Shown here: piece after piece, positions 22,116 to 32,141 of the stretch
Layout of the letters: every line of letters starts with the position of its first letter
Numbering within the stretch: position 1 is the first letter of the stretch
Assembly (NCBI RefSeq): GCF_037975245.1
Contig: NC_092576.1
Span: forward strand, 22,879,611 to 22,943,610
Direction of reading: 5' to 3'
Origin: Apostichopus japonicus
Lineage: Eukaryota; Echinodermata; Holothuroidea; Aspidochirotida; Stichopodidae
Length of the DNA stretch: 64,000 bases
Position numbers and translations under genes: made by a program
The notes under the pieces: generated by a model
The model's database searches: none
The model's input: the letters and a program-made list of their open reading frames with translations, nothing else
What the model was told of the DNA's origin: nothing

Positions 22116-25100
22116 TTAACCATATAATGTTTGCAACATCCTGCCTGGATTGCCTGTAATGTTCAATCCCTTTTCATGGAGAAAATTCATTATTTCCCCT
22201 GTGTTAGAATATTTTCCTACATTCCACCAAAAATCATGACTCTTAAAGCCTGTTGGAAAACATGGTGTCTGATAAGTGACCAGAACTTGTAATTCACCCA
22301 ATTTGTATCGAGCACGTTGGACTTTCATGTCTCCTTGTGGAGCATTTGCAAAAACTTTCTTTTGCCTTAATATGCTATCTTTCATGGAAGGATATGGAAG
22401 TGCTAATCCTTCATTATGTGCTCTATTCTCTAGAAAGGATGCAACATTCATTGGCTTAGTGGTCATAAGACACATGATGTGATCTGAAGTTACCCCTGGC
22501 AAAATGTTACCAAACTCATCATGAAACTCAATATGTGCATCTTGCATGACATTAACATTTTCTGCGTTAGAAGTGTTACTACTCAAAACATTTCTCATTC
22601 GAGCAACCTTTTCACTTGATGAACCCTTTGTTTTCAAGACATTTCGCAATTTCTGAATGTTGGTGATATTCTTAGTTTCAGAAGATGCTCTTACAAAACA
22701 TGGTTTTAGCCTGTTATAATTGAAGACATCACTAAGAATTTCTCCTTTGAGAGTGGCCAACAAATAATGAGTCCTATCTAACACTTGATGGATCACTAGT
22801 GGTCCACACCATTCTGCAGCAATTTTGCGAGAGTTCGCAGTCAAGGAGGAAGACGTTGGCTTATACAGATACACTAATTGACCCGTTGAATAAATTGCAC
22901 CTTTGTCCAGTTTTGCACTTATCTTAACGTTTTGAGCATCTTGTTGCTTCTTTTGTAAGACTAACATTACCCTTGACAAATGATCAAATCGTTTCTTTAA
23001 CAATGCAGCATATTCTCCATGAGATTGTGATAATCCTGCCATTGGATTGAATGATAAATTTGTAAGATTTGGTGGCTTACGTCCAAATGCAAGTTCAAAT
23101 GGGCTATAGTTACCCAACTGAGGTGAGGAAAATGTGTTATATGCATAGGCTGATGTTGGGACAAATCGTACCCAATCCGTACCAAACTGATTTAAGTTCA
23201 CTTTGAGGAAATTTGAAAGAGTCTGAATGTGTCTTTCAACCTGTAAGCTTCCATGATTGCTTACACTGATGAACTTTTGTTCAATGCCTAAAGCTTTACT
23301 TAAGAGCTCCACTAATTTTCCTGTAAGAGAAGCTGCCGCATCACTTATAATACAAGACGGTGGACCAAAAGTTGTGACTACCCTCTGCAATAATGCTTCA
23401 CATATTGTCTCAGCATCAAGAGTCTTAAGAGAAACACATACAACAAATCTAGTGATCTCATCACAAACAACCATCAAATGTTTAAATCCTGTAGCCGTTA
23501 TAGGCATAGTCTTGAAATCCAGACTAAGTCTGTCAAAAGGACGATAAGAATCAGGAATGCGAGCATGATATTGTCTCAATTTGTCCGGTTTTTTACGGAA
23601 TTCTTGACAACGGAGACATGCCTGAATATAATTACTGATGCGTTGAAACATATTGCGCAGATAGAAATGCTGTCTAATGGTCAAATATGTACGCATTACA
23701 CCCTGATGATTACTTAACAAGTCATCATGATATCGAGATATTATTTGTTCTACCATAGTCTCAGGTACGACTAACTGAAGAGTCATCTTAGCATCATTAG
23801 TCTCATGCAAAAATATCCTGAATAACAAACTATTACATAACAAATAATCCTCTGCTTGAGAACGAACAGTTCTAGCATGCTTAACATTACCTGGAATAAT
23901 GTCGTGTGCAAGAAAATCATAAATTGGTTTGTAGTAAGGACAAGTTCGTTGTTGAATTTGCAACTCTTTTACATCAAATGGCAGATCATAGTTTTTGATC
24001 AGCTTTCCTTGAATTGCCTTCATGACTTTATTCAATTCCTTTTGTTTTGGAATGTGCCCTGTAACCAAATGATCAATGTTTGTTATGACTGGCTTTGGCT
24101 GAGCAAATAATTCTGGAGGTGGTTCTCTGATTACCTCTGGCACTCTATGTCTACTCTGATCCACTAATCTTGGCTCTGTAGGTTGAGAAACACTTGTAAA
24201 ATTTGGCACAACTAATACATCAGGACTATATGTATGTCGATTTTCACTCGGCATAGAAATAGTAGGCCTTTGAATATATGTATCTCTCTTATCAGTAGAA
24301 ATAACTGGCGTAGTCCTCTTTTGTGACTCAGATTGTGGTCTCTGTGTAACACGATCATGTGTTGCCTTAGGAACGGATGTCCTTTTAACTCTATTTGTTG
24401 ATTCTTTGGCTGGGGAATCCTGCATGGACTCCTTAGTGACTTTATTCGGAAATAAATCTGGAACTTTGACTCCCATTGACCTTGCCATTGACCTTGTCAT
24501 GATTGGATTAAATGTCTCCTTAGGTGGAGTTGAAAAATCCTCATAAGAACCGACCTCTTGAGCAACCTGATCTATTTCGGAGTGGAATTCCTGTGGTGCT
24601 CTAGACAAATAATCTGCCAAAACCAATTCTGAGCCTTTCTTATAACCAACCTGAAATGTATATTCTGACAATTTGAACAGAAGTTTACGTAAGCGTGAAG
24701 TTGCTGGTTCTTGTTTTGACTTAAACAATTCAACAATGGCTGAGTGATCAACATATGCCTCAAATTCTACATTTTGCAATAAATGTTTGAATGCTGTCAC
24801 ATTAATAAATAGACCCATCATTTCTAATTCAGTTACACTATACCTCTGACATGCTGGTGGTAATATCTTAGAGTAATATGCAATAATATTCTCTTTGCCA
24901 TCAACTCTTTGTGTCAAGTATGATCCTGTTGCTACTCGTGATGTGTCGCTATATAATACAAAACGACCATGTTTCTGTGGCATATGCAGTATAGGTGGAT
25001 TACACAACAATTCTTTAATACTTTGAAATGCACACTGATGTTCCTCTGTCCATTTAAATACCTTTCTCTTACGACTCAAATGATGTAATGGTCTCAATAG

Positions 25101-26984
25101 TGCTTGAATATTTGGGAAAAATGAGGCCACATAATTAACTGCACCTACAAATCGTCTTACTGACTTAACATTGTGTGGTTTCGGTGTGTTCCTGATTGCT
25201 GCACATCTGTCATGCAAAGGCTGGATACAAGCCTCACCTTCTGGGGTTATTGAGAGCAAATGTCCCATATATCGGACTGAATTTTGAAAAATGCTACACT
25301 TTTTCGGAGAGATTTTCAATCCGTTGTCCATTAAAACCTTAAAAATTGCCTTTAGGTGTTGTTTGTGAGATCGTTTGTCTGCACTGTACACAATAATATC
25401 GTCATGATGAGCAATACAGAACTTATTTGAATTTGGGATCGTTGCCAAAATATCATTAATTTGCGACTGAAAGATCGCTGGAGATAAATTCAATCCCTGT
25501 GGTAAGCGTTTATAATAATAATGCTTTCCTCCATGAAATGAAGCAATACCTGTATACTGTTGTGCATGAACACTAAGTGGCAGACAGAAGAATGCAGACT
25601 TTAAGTCAAGAACACCCAAAATTTTGGCTCCAGAGTACCCTATGGTACGGATAGTCTCATTCAGTAACGGAAAAGGGTGATTGAGACGTTTTATCCTACT
25701 GTTCAAGTAGCGAAAATCTGTGACAACCCTTTTGTCTTTTGTTCCCTTCTTTGGAATGAGGAAAACTGGTGAGGTATAAGACTGATGTCCTACCGCTAAG
25801 ATTCCTAATCGCACTAATTTGTCTAGCTCACTGGCGACAATGACTTTGTCCTCATCTGAAAGTCTATAGGGACGTATGTAAAATGGCTCATCATTAGTAA
25901 GCGTAATATCAGCCTCATAATTTGGACAGTGAGATAATTCACCATAAAGAGAAAATGCATCTCTATGTGAGTCTAGAAATTCATATATGCTTTCTGTTTC
26001 TGAAGCATCTAGAATACTTTGTTCCAAATTAATGTTATCTCTCATGATTTCCTGTTCGGATTTGGAAACCAGGGGATCATCGGCTGTCAAATGTGGATAT
26101 CGATGTAAATTATATCGTGTAATTGCATCACGATTCTCTTTAGAGTTTGAATTGGTTCGAAAAAGAGACGGTTTTTCGATGTCTCTCATGACATTGAGAA
26201 AATCTAGAGAATCAGTAGGAATGTCTTCTGTGACCGTAATGATATCTGCTAAATCTAAATGAGCCACTGTGCGAGAAGGATGCAGACAAAATTTCTGGTT
26301 ACCCATGTTCCTTAGTAGAATCTTTGTTCTACCTTTATGCATTTTCACTAACATTCGTGAAGGACACATACGAGATATTAAAGGAAACGGTTTAATAACC
26401 ACATCTGCATTTCGTGCATATAGTGGAAGACGTCCCTGTACAGTAATGTATCTTTGCTGACCTGGGTAAATAACAAATCTCTGCACTGGCCTAAGGAAAA
26501 CTTTGGCTTGTTTAATTCTAAAACAGTTTGTAGTAAAGTCCAAAGATCCATTCAATTCCTTCAGAGTTGGACTACCTAATATTAAGTCAATACCTGTCAG
26601 GTTTGCAGCAATTAAAGCAGAAAGCTGAAATTCATGACCCTGAATTTTGACCTGAAATGCTATCGTGCTATACGCATGAATAAACTGACCATTACCCAAC
26701 TTTAGGTTTACTACATCAACTGAGACTGGTTGTATAGAGGATAAATACTTTGAATTTTGCACTGTAGAAGAAGAAATGATAGAGCGTGTCGCTCCACTAT
26801 CAAACAACAATGAAATTCCTTTACCATCATGTAAAGTACCTCTTACAAAATTACGTGTGTCCAGTTGAATATCCACATTACGGTCGTTACCTGTATATCT
26901 AGAACTAGGAATATTACTATTCTTCCAAATATTATTTGCTTTACGTTTCGATCTTCCCTTACTTGGTACTTTGTCTGGAGTCAC
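22116..26984 (-). CDS. pol: Gypsy pol polyprotein (PR-RT-RH-IN)
   Basis: The frame encodes 1622 residues from the first listed codon, which is GTG rather than ATG. It is open further upstream to about 27043, overlapping the end of gag in the -1 frame, so it is probably made as a Gag-Pol fusion by frameshifting. Visible parts in order: aspartic protease LLFDSGATRS (D62), reverse transcriptase with PVFLIPKKG, LPQGLNLSP and catalytic HHDD (526-529; genomic 25398-25409), RNase H starting VLYSDTS, an MTRSMAR linker, the integrase zinc-binding region ending CLRCQEF, the integrase core (LSLDFKT, ISDAAAS, VERHIQ), and a C-terminal GPLVIHQVLDRTHYLL segment. No stop interrupts it. The two residues before the catalytic aspartates are His-His, where Gypsy enzymes more often have Tyr or Phe followed by a hydrophobic residue. 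Confidence 0.95.
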   Translation of the reverse strand: MTPDKVPSKGRSKRKANNIWKNSNIPSSRYTGNDRNVDIQLDTRNFVRGTLHDGKGISLLFDSGATRSIISSSTVQNSKYLSSIQPVSVDVVNLKLGNGQFIHAYSTIAFQVKIQGHEFQLSALIAANLTGIDLILGSPTLKELNGSLDFTTNCFRIKQAKVFLRPVQRFVIYPGQQRYITVQGRLPLYARNADVVIKPFPLISRMCPSRMLVKMHKGRTKILLRNMGNQKFCLHPSRTVAHLDLADIITVTEDIPTDSLDFLNVMRDIEKPSLFRTNSNSKENRDAITRYNLHRYPHLTADDPLVSKSEQEIMRDNINLEQSILDASETESIYEFLDSHRDAFSLYGELSHCPNYEADITLTNDEPFYIRPYRLSDEDKVIVASELDKLVRLGILAVGHQSYTSPVFLIPKKGTKDKRVVTDFRYLNSRIKRLNHPFPLLNETIRTIGYSGAKILGVLDLKSAFFCLPLSVHAQQYTGIASFHGGKHYYYKRLPQGLNLSPAIFQSQINDILATIPNSNKFCIAHHDDIIVYSADKRSHKQHLKAIFKVLMDNGLKISPKKCSIFQNSVRYMGHLLSITPEGEACIQPLHDRCAAIRNTPKPHNVKSVRRFVGAVNYVASFFPNIQALLRPLHHLSRKRKVFKWTEEHQCAFQSIKELLCNPPILHMPQKHGRFVLYSDTSRVATGSYLTQRVDGKENIIAYYSKILPPACQRYSVTELEMMGLFINVTAFKHLLQNVEFEAYVDHSAIVELFKSKQEPATSRLRKLLFKLSEYTFQVGYKKGSELVLADYLSRAPQEFHSEIDQVAQEVGSYEDFSTPPKETFNPIMTRSMARSMGVKVPDLFPNKVTKESMQDSPAKESTNRVKRTSVPKATHDRVTQRPQSESQKRTTPVISTDKRDTYIQRPTISMPSENRHTYSPDVLVVPNFTSVSQPTEPRLVDQSRHRVPEVIREPPPELFAQPKPVITNIDHLVTGHIPKQKELNKVMKAIQGKLIKNYDLPFDVKELQIQQRTCPYYKPIYDFLAHDIIPGNVKHARTVRSQAEDYLLCNSLLFRIFLHETNDAKMTLQLVVPETMVEQIISRYHDDLLSNHQGVMRTYLTIRQHFYLRNMFQRISNYIQACLRCQEFRKKPDKLRQYHARIPDSYRPFDRLSLDFKTMPITATGFKHLMVVCDEITRFVVCVSLKTLDAETICEALLQRVVTTFGPPSCIISDAAASLTGKLVELLSKALGIEQKFISVSNHGSLQVERHIQTLSNFLKVNLNQFGTDWVRFVPTSAYAYNTFSSPQLGNYSPFELAFGRKPPNLTNLSFNPMAGLSQSHGEYAALLKKRFDHLSRVMLVLQKKQQDAQNVKISAKLDKGAIYSTGQLVYLYKPTSSSLTANSRKIAAEWCGPLVIHQVLDRTHYLLATLKGEILSDVFNYNRLKPCFVRASSETKNITNIQKLRNVLKTKGSSSEKVARMRNVLSSNTSNAENVNVMQDAHIEFHDEFGNILPGVTSDHIMCLMTTKPMNVASFLENRAHNEGLALPYPSMKDSILRQKKVFANAPQGDMKVQRARYKLGELQVLVTYQTPCFPTGFKSHDFWWNVGKYSNTGEIMNFLHEKGLNITGNPGRMLQTLYG

Positions 26985-27013
26985 TGTATGATGAGTGCTA
27001 TCACAAGTGCTCC

Positions 27014-27967
27014 CTACTGAAAATTCTGTGTTGGTACTCTCTTTACATTAGCCTCCATTTCATGGCTTAGGCGAATTTGACAATATTGTGCAAAATGACC
27101 TCGATTTTGGCAGTAGTAACATGTGATTGAAGGATTAAAATATGGTAACCTTCTCCTGTTATTATTCTGACCTGTCCTAGGACCACGAGAATCACGAGAA
27201 CTATATCTTTGCCTCATATCTTTTGGACTGTCTTGCGATTCTGACCTACGTGACTGATCAAACTTGGTTTCTAATTCCTGAATTTTGGTACACAACTCGT
27301 GTATCTCAGAAGATGCAGAAATAGGAGTCTGAACAGAAGATGCTTTGTCGTGCATTGCCATAAATAGTTCGGAAGAAGCTGTGGGTTGACTTTGGATTTG
27401 TAAGTCAAAATAGCATTGTACTTTCATGACCAAATCTGCAATTGTTGCTTGTGGTGATGCAGACATTAACACTGCTGAGCGGCATTGCAAAGGCAGGGTC
27501 GAGATGAATTTATCTCTAATTTGGTCCTCGCCATAACTTAATTGTGCTGCAGCTTTTGAAATTTTGGCCAAATGTGCTTGAGCTGTATCACCTGGCGTAT
27601 AGGTTAATGCATGAAATGCCTGTGATTTAGCGTAGGAAGAAGTGCCTGGACTGAAACGAGCAAGGAATTGCTTGCGCAGATCAGCAATAGTTGAAAAATT
27701 TTTGTTTTCAATCCAGAGTCTGGCTTGGCCTTTCAGTGTTCGCTTAAATATGCGACATATTTCATTAAATTCTGCCGCTACGGCCTCAGGGGTGGTTTGG
27801 GACGGCAATTTATGCACCTCTAAATAATCTTCAAATCCCAAATAATGAGCTTCGGCTAAATCTGCATCAACTACATCGCCCTGAAATCGTGATGGCAAAA
27901 AATCAGTGGGCCTATGTTTCTGCATAACATTAACAGAGGTCGAAGTTCCCTGTTCACTGACGGACAT
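27014..27967 (-). CDS. gag: Gypsy Gag protein
   Basis: The frame encodes 317 residues from the ATG at 27967. An upstream GTG at 27979 would add four residues, but ATG is preferred. The middle has capsid-like helices (for example FKRTLKGQARLWIENK and FLARFSPGTSSYAKSQAF). Near the C-terminus, after a basic RGPRTGQNNNRRR stretch, is one CCHC zinc knuckle (CYYCQNRGHFAQYC, pattern CX2CX4HX4C) that would bind element RNA. The stop at 27014-27016 lies inside the overlap with pol. Confidence 0.93.
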   Translation of the reverse strand: MSVSEQGTSTSVNVMQKHRPTDFLPSRFQGDVVDADLAEAHYLGFEDYLEVHKLPSQTTPEAVAAEFNEICRIFKRTLKGQARLWIENKNFSTIADLRKQFLARFSPGTSSYAKSQAFHALTYTPGDTAQAHLAKISKAAAQLSYGEDQIRDKFISTLPLQCRSAVLMSASPQATIADLVMKVQCYFDLQIQSQPTASSELFMAMHDKASSVQTPISASSEIHELCTKIQELETKFDQSRRSESQDSPKDMRQRYSSRDSRGPRTGQNNNRRRLPYFNPSITCYYCQNRGHFAQYCQIRLSHEMEANVKRVPTQNFQ

Positions 27968-28207
27968 TAAGCCGCACACAATTAGGCTAGTTACCAGTAT
28001 ACAACACGAGCCTATACTAATTTCAACACACTATCGACCGTTATTAAATACAAATAACAAATATGCAATACATGGACACGATTAAAATAACTTATCGTTA
28101 CACTCTGATCTCAAATAGGGGTTGGGATACAAATTGGCATGATTTCACTCACCCTTAAGTTTAACTAAGAACTGGTAGTGGAAACGACGAATGAAGTCCC
28201 TCGGTTA

Positions 28208-28266
28208 GCAGTAGTAGTAGCGGTAGCAGCAGGTAGGTAGTAGCAGGTAGTAGCAGTAGCAGGTGG
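28208..28266. repeat. Imperfect AGT/AGC trinucleotide repeat in the Gypsy leader
   Basis: A run of degenerate GCAGTAGTAGTAGCGGTAGC units lies in the non-coding leader between the 5' LTR and gag. It is simple sequence with no visible coding role. Confidence 0.7.
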
Positions 28267-28652
28267 GCCTACATCTCGTAAGAACTTCAGATTCGTTTGC
28301 CGTTAACATCGGGTAGAGTCTAGGCTTAGATCGCGAAAATGTTCAGTTCTGATGTTTAGAGCTGTAGTATTCTAAGTACTAGTTGCGCGAATGTTCAAAC
28401 ACGAACTGCATGCTGGGTTGATTAACGTTAGTGTACGATCAACGTTAGTGTGGTTCCTGCATCCGGTGTACAGACTTAGGCTAGTATAGGCTGACTTCCC
28501 TCGTAGGGTGTGTATGTTAGGCAAGGTCGTGAACATACGTTGTGTTCCTCGTTAGGTCTTCGGGCCAAAAAAAAAATCCTTCTGTTCGTTATTGATCGTA
28601 ACGAACGAAAGTTGTGAAAGTTCCGTTACCGTTTTGTTCCTGAAGAAAGCAA

Positions 28653-28665
28653 CCGATCTCCACCA
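28653..28665 (-). other. tRNA primer-binding site of the Gypsy element
   Basis: Immediately inside the 5' LTR the minus strand reads TGGTGGAGATCGG. The TGG start is complementary to the CCA end of a tRNA and directly abuts the LTR end. I could not decide which tRNA it pairs with. Confidence 0.8.
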
Positions 28666-29379
28666 TGTAATATTGTGCCGAGCCCGGCTCCTCCGATAGT
28701 AAAACTATATCGGGACTCGCGATAGAAAGGTACTGGGGTTATCTTGATGCCGTATTTACGCTTCTTCAGGAGATGTCTCGAACGGAAGAAAACAATGACT
28801 TCACACAAAAAACAATTTGACGAGATAGGATTTGATTAATGATTCGGTATAATTTCTTCTCTGTCGATTCTCTTTACAAATAAACTAAATTACAATGATT
28901 TGACTTGACTTGACTCCGTCAATTAAACAATTAGGAGGGAGTGATGAACTTTCGGCGGAGTGATAAATTTTCTGATCAAGTGATAAACTTTCGCCCTCCT
29001 TTTACTTTTATACCTTACTTCCATAAAATCTCACTGCGCATAATCAGTAGGCAGCCAATAACCTGACCATCCTGTATTAGCTTAACGATATAAAAATAAG
29101 TGCGCTGGCACTGATCTGCCCTGATTGGTTGGGAGTTTGGAAGTCCATCCCCTTTCTATGGAAACTTCCATACCACGTGAGAGAACCTTCTCGAATGTTC
29201 CACAGACATAATGGAATCTATTTTGGGAAAAGGCCCTGTACCAAGATTCAATAAGATAGTTAAAAACTTCTCGTGGGAAAACTAAATCCATGACCTAGAT
29301 AAATACATAAGAGGCCTGTAAGGTGTCTCGATGGAGTTTTTCGGTAACATCAAAGAGATGGTATCACTATTTCATAACA
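28666..29379 (-). repeat. 5' LTR of the Gypsy element (right end)
   Basis: This is the partner of 20154-20867, with the same 714-bp length and termini. Being 5' in element orientation, it should hold the element's promoter. The core promoter was not resolved. Confidence 0.95.
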
Positions 29380-30520
29380 ATATCATAACCAGCAGTAATT
29401 GTAGTATTATTTTCGCTTAAACAGTGGAGATTGAATCAGATGTAGACAGACGGCCTGATTTAACTTTGGCTGAAACACTTCATTTACCTAAGGCAAAACG
29501 CTTTCCTACAGAGAGCGCTCTTCCGAAATCACTCTGATACATTACATAACTTTTCGGGAATGTCAAGAAAGAGGTTATGAAATATAATTCTCACAAAATC
29601 AATTATATTGTTAGTATATGATGATCCTAATTGTAATAATAATATTAATCTTACGTTATATTTAAATGTTTTAAATCGTAGAATCCGATCTGCTCAATTA
29701 TCATATTACCACAATATTTTAGCTTCCAGACCAACTTCCTTAAAGGATGCAGCTCTTTACTTAAGGTATAATAATATGATAATATGTAAGGTATATCTCA
29801 GTCAAAAGATAAATAGGTCATTCAGCCCACCCCGTTACTTGAAGCGTCCTATCATACAATCAATTTACCTTTATCCTGTCTCTAAGGGTGAAATCACCAG
29901 GCTCATGACAGATTAAAGATTGGAGAGGCTCCAGGTATTTTCGGTATTACCGTGGAACTTAATAAATCCGTTTTTAATGTTATAGCCCCTGCACTGGTTC
30001 ATATCTTTAACAATGTATTTTTCTCTACAATTCATCCTCATGATCTTGAAGTGGCAAAGGTTATTCCATTATTCAAAACCGGTGAAACACTTTTGCCAGA
30101 AAAATGTATATATATATATAAGTTGACTTCCTTCATTAATAAGCTTCTTGAGACTGTCATAGAAGAAAAGTAACGTGCTTTCTTAAACAAAAATGATATA
30201 TATTTATAATTTTAAGTTTGGATTTAGGGAGGGTCATTCAACTTGCCTTGCTTTATTAGAAGTCATCAAGAGTAAACGTTTTAGTGTGTGTTTTAGGATT
30301 ATACCTGGGTTTCAAGAAGGCCTTTGATACAGTTGGCAATTCAATACTTGTAAATACTTTAATTGGTTTAACGACTTATGAATGACTGTGATTATGTGTT
30401 GGCTAATAACCATATTGGAACAGAGCTGTAGAAAACAAACCATCACGTTATTTCTCGTGGGTGCGTGAGAATGATAGATTAGTTTAAAACGGATTTACCA
30501 TTGTAAACAGTCAAATTATC
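29380..30520 (+). mobile_element. LINE copy, 3' half (linker and reverse transcriptase), decayed
   Basis: This continues the LINE split by the Gypsy insertion. After about 230 bp of decayed linker, the frame from 29608 gives LNRRIRSAQLSYYHNIL and YPVSKGEITRLMTD. A frameshift at about 29914 leads to LKIGEAPGIFGITVEL, IAPALVHIFNNVF, and EVAKVIPLFKTGE, the standard non-LTR RT fingers. Further on are FGFREGHSTCLALLEVI and DFKKAFDTV-like (GFKKAFDTVGNSIL) palm motifs with stops. The sequence fades near 30520, and the YxDD region is not recognisable. It is non-functional. Confidence 0.75.
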
Positions 30521-31756
30521 GCGTATTTATGAAGTCTAAAACAATGCTTGTAAGGTATTAATGGGATCTGCGCGTTTACCTTGCAGACATTATATTATTT
30601 CCCACTCGAAGGTAGTGGTACTTATATGGCATGTCAAAACAAAGTTCTCAGATAAAAGGAAATAAAAATTGTTTAATAACCTAATGTTGTCTCGTTTAGT
30701 TGTTTAAGCTCTTAAAACAGTTGGGTAAAAATATGGTATAGAACCGTGCACTTAATTGGTTAGTTTGTACCCTTAAGTTTTTTACCGGAAGATTTTGGGC
30801 TATTCCAGTAAGTATGTAAATTTAACAGTCCGACGTTTAACCAACTTGTTTTTAACTTTACCGCCCACTGAATAAACAAATTCGCTCGTACACATATATG
30901 TACATTAACAGTTCGTACGTCATTGCAGCATTTATAACACGCACTACATTATACGTCATGCATAGTACGATCCCTGACAGGGTGGTTTAGTAATCAGGAT
31001 TGCAGCTAACGCCATGGCAGATATCGAAGACGGTGCTGTCTTGATTTAAAAAAAAAATAAAAAAATACGGGGTCTAGTCTCTACATGAAACGTTTATCGG
31101 TAAGTGTAGCTTAACATAGTTGAAAAGTATGAACTTATGTTAGAACTGAGACACTCAGTGACAGTATAACGTTAGGCTCATAGGGCAACGTTACGCTTAC
31201 ACTAGGCTGACGTCACTAGTGTAGGCCTTGGGCTAAGCTATTTCTACCGTAGGCCTAGTATTACTGATATTATGTACTACTAACAGTAACATTATACTAC
31301 TAAACCGCTTCTGCGTATAACACAGTGGTTTAGTCGATGTTGAATGTTATGAATCTTTTTCGTGTTTTTTCACCATATTGTGTTATTAGTGTAAACGATA
31401 TGAGCCTAATTATTAATTAAAATATGATATTATTCCTATTAAAGTCCGAATACAAAAACTTCGACCTACTGTCTACACTTGGCTAGGCTAGGCTAGGCTA
31501 AGTAAGACCTGTTTAATTATCCACACACTTATAACAGTTAGGCTAATTATAGGTCAATGTGACACCACAAACTTTTTTATTTTGATTGGTATCATACATA
31601 TTTAGCAGGATATTTTTGAGAATGTTTGCACGATATCTCAACAAGGGATTGATCATTGCCATAGTTACTGGCGCATAGTGAGTAGATAAACCTAATTGTT
31701 TTTGGGGTCATATCATGAATATTAATAGAGGTCACAGGATCAAACATCAACATTTT
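30521..31756. other. Intergenic stretch, no gene recognised
   Basis: AT-rich DNA with a short GGCTA tandem run near 31481-31500. An ATG context at 31014 (GCCATGGCAGAT) opens only about a dozen codons. It lies upstream of the zinc-finger repeat gene and might belong to its 5' region, but nothing supports this. Confidence 0.4.
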
Positions 31757-31990
31757 CAAATTGCAATAACTTGACAACCATAAGCCAGATTTTTCATTCT
31801 TGGTATGGTGATATTGGCAGATAGCTTACACATGCTGGTGTGTATTGCAATTAGTATATTTATAATTATTATTATTATTAATATTAAAATTCAAACTTAT
31901 CAAATTGCAGTACTTGACAACCATAAGTCGGAATTTCTTCATATTTCATATATGGTGATATTTGTAGATAGTGTGTGTATGTTGATGATT
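31757..31990. repeat. Old tandem duplication, 144-bp period
   Basis: The segment starting CAAATTGCAATAACTTGACA at 31757 recurs in diverged form at 31901 (CAAATTGCAGTACTTGACAA). Both are followed by ACCATAAG, TATGGTGATAT and GTAGATAG-like blocks in the same order. There are only two copies. Confidence 0.6.
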
Positions 31991-32141
31991 TATTCCTTTC
32001 TTATAACCCTCAAAGAATTGAACTGCACTTCTTTTGCTTAAAGAAGATAACATAAGGGATATGATACCAAAGATTGGTGATAGACTAAAATTTCAGGCAG
32101 GATGAAAGAAGGAGGTGAGTACTCAGTCCTGTATATCAGCA

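Larger units (their letters stand above)
20154..29379 (-). mobile_element. Complete Gypsy-type LTR retrotransposon
   Basis: This 9226-bp element has two 714-bp LTRs that look identical, TG...CA termini, a 4-bp ATAT target duplication (20150-20153 and 29380-29383), a primer-binding site, a polypurine tract, and open gag and pol. The domain order protease, reverse transcriptase, RNase H, integrase is that of Ty3/Gypsy. No env-like frame is seen: about 1.25 kb between pol and the 3' LTR is empty of ORFs. It is inserted in an old LINE copy. Near-identical LTRs and uninterrupted frames indicate recent insertion and possibly a mobile copy. Confidence 0.95.

Noticed and set aside
20035-29392. ATATCATAACCAG occurs both before the left LTR and right after the right LTR
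   Set aside because: The left copy is 100 bp inside the LINE and not at the LTR edge. The true target duplication is the 4-bp ATAT, so the longer match appears to be chance.
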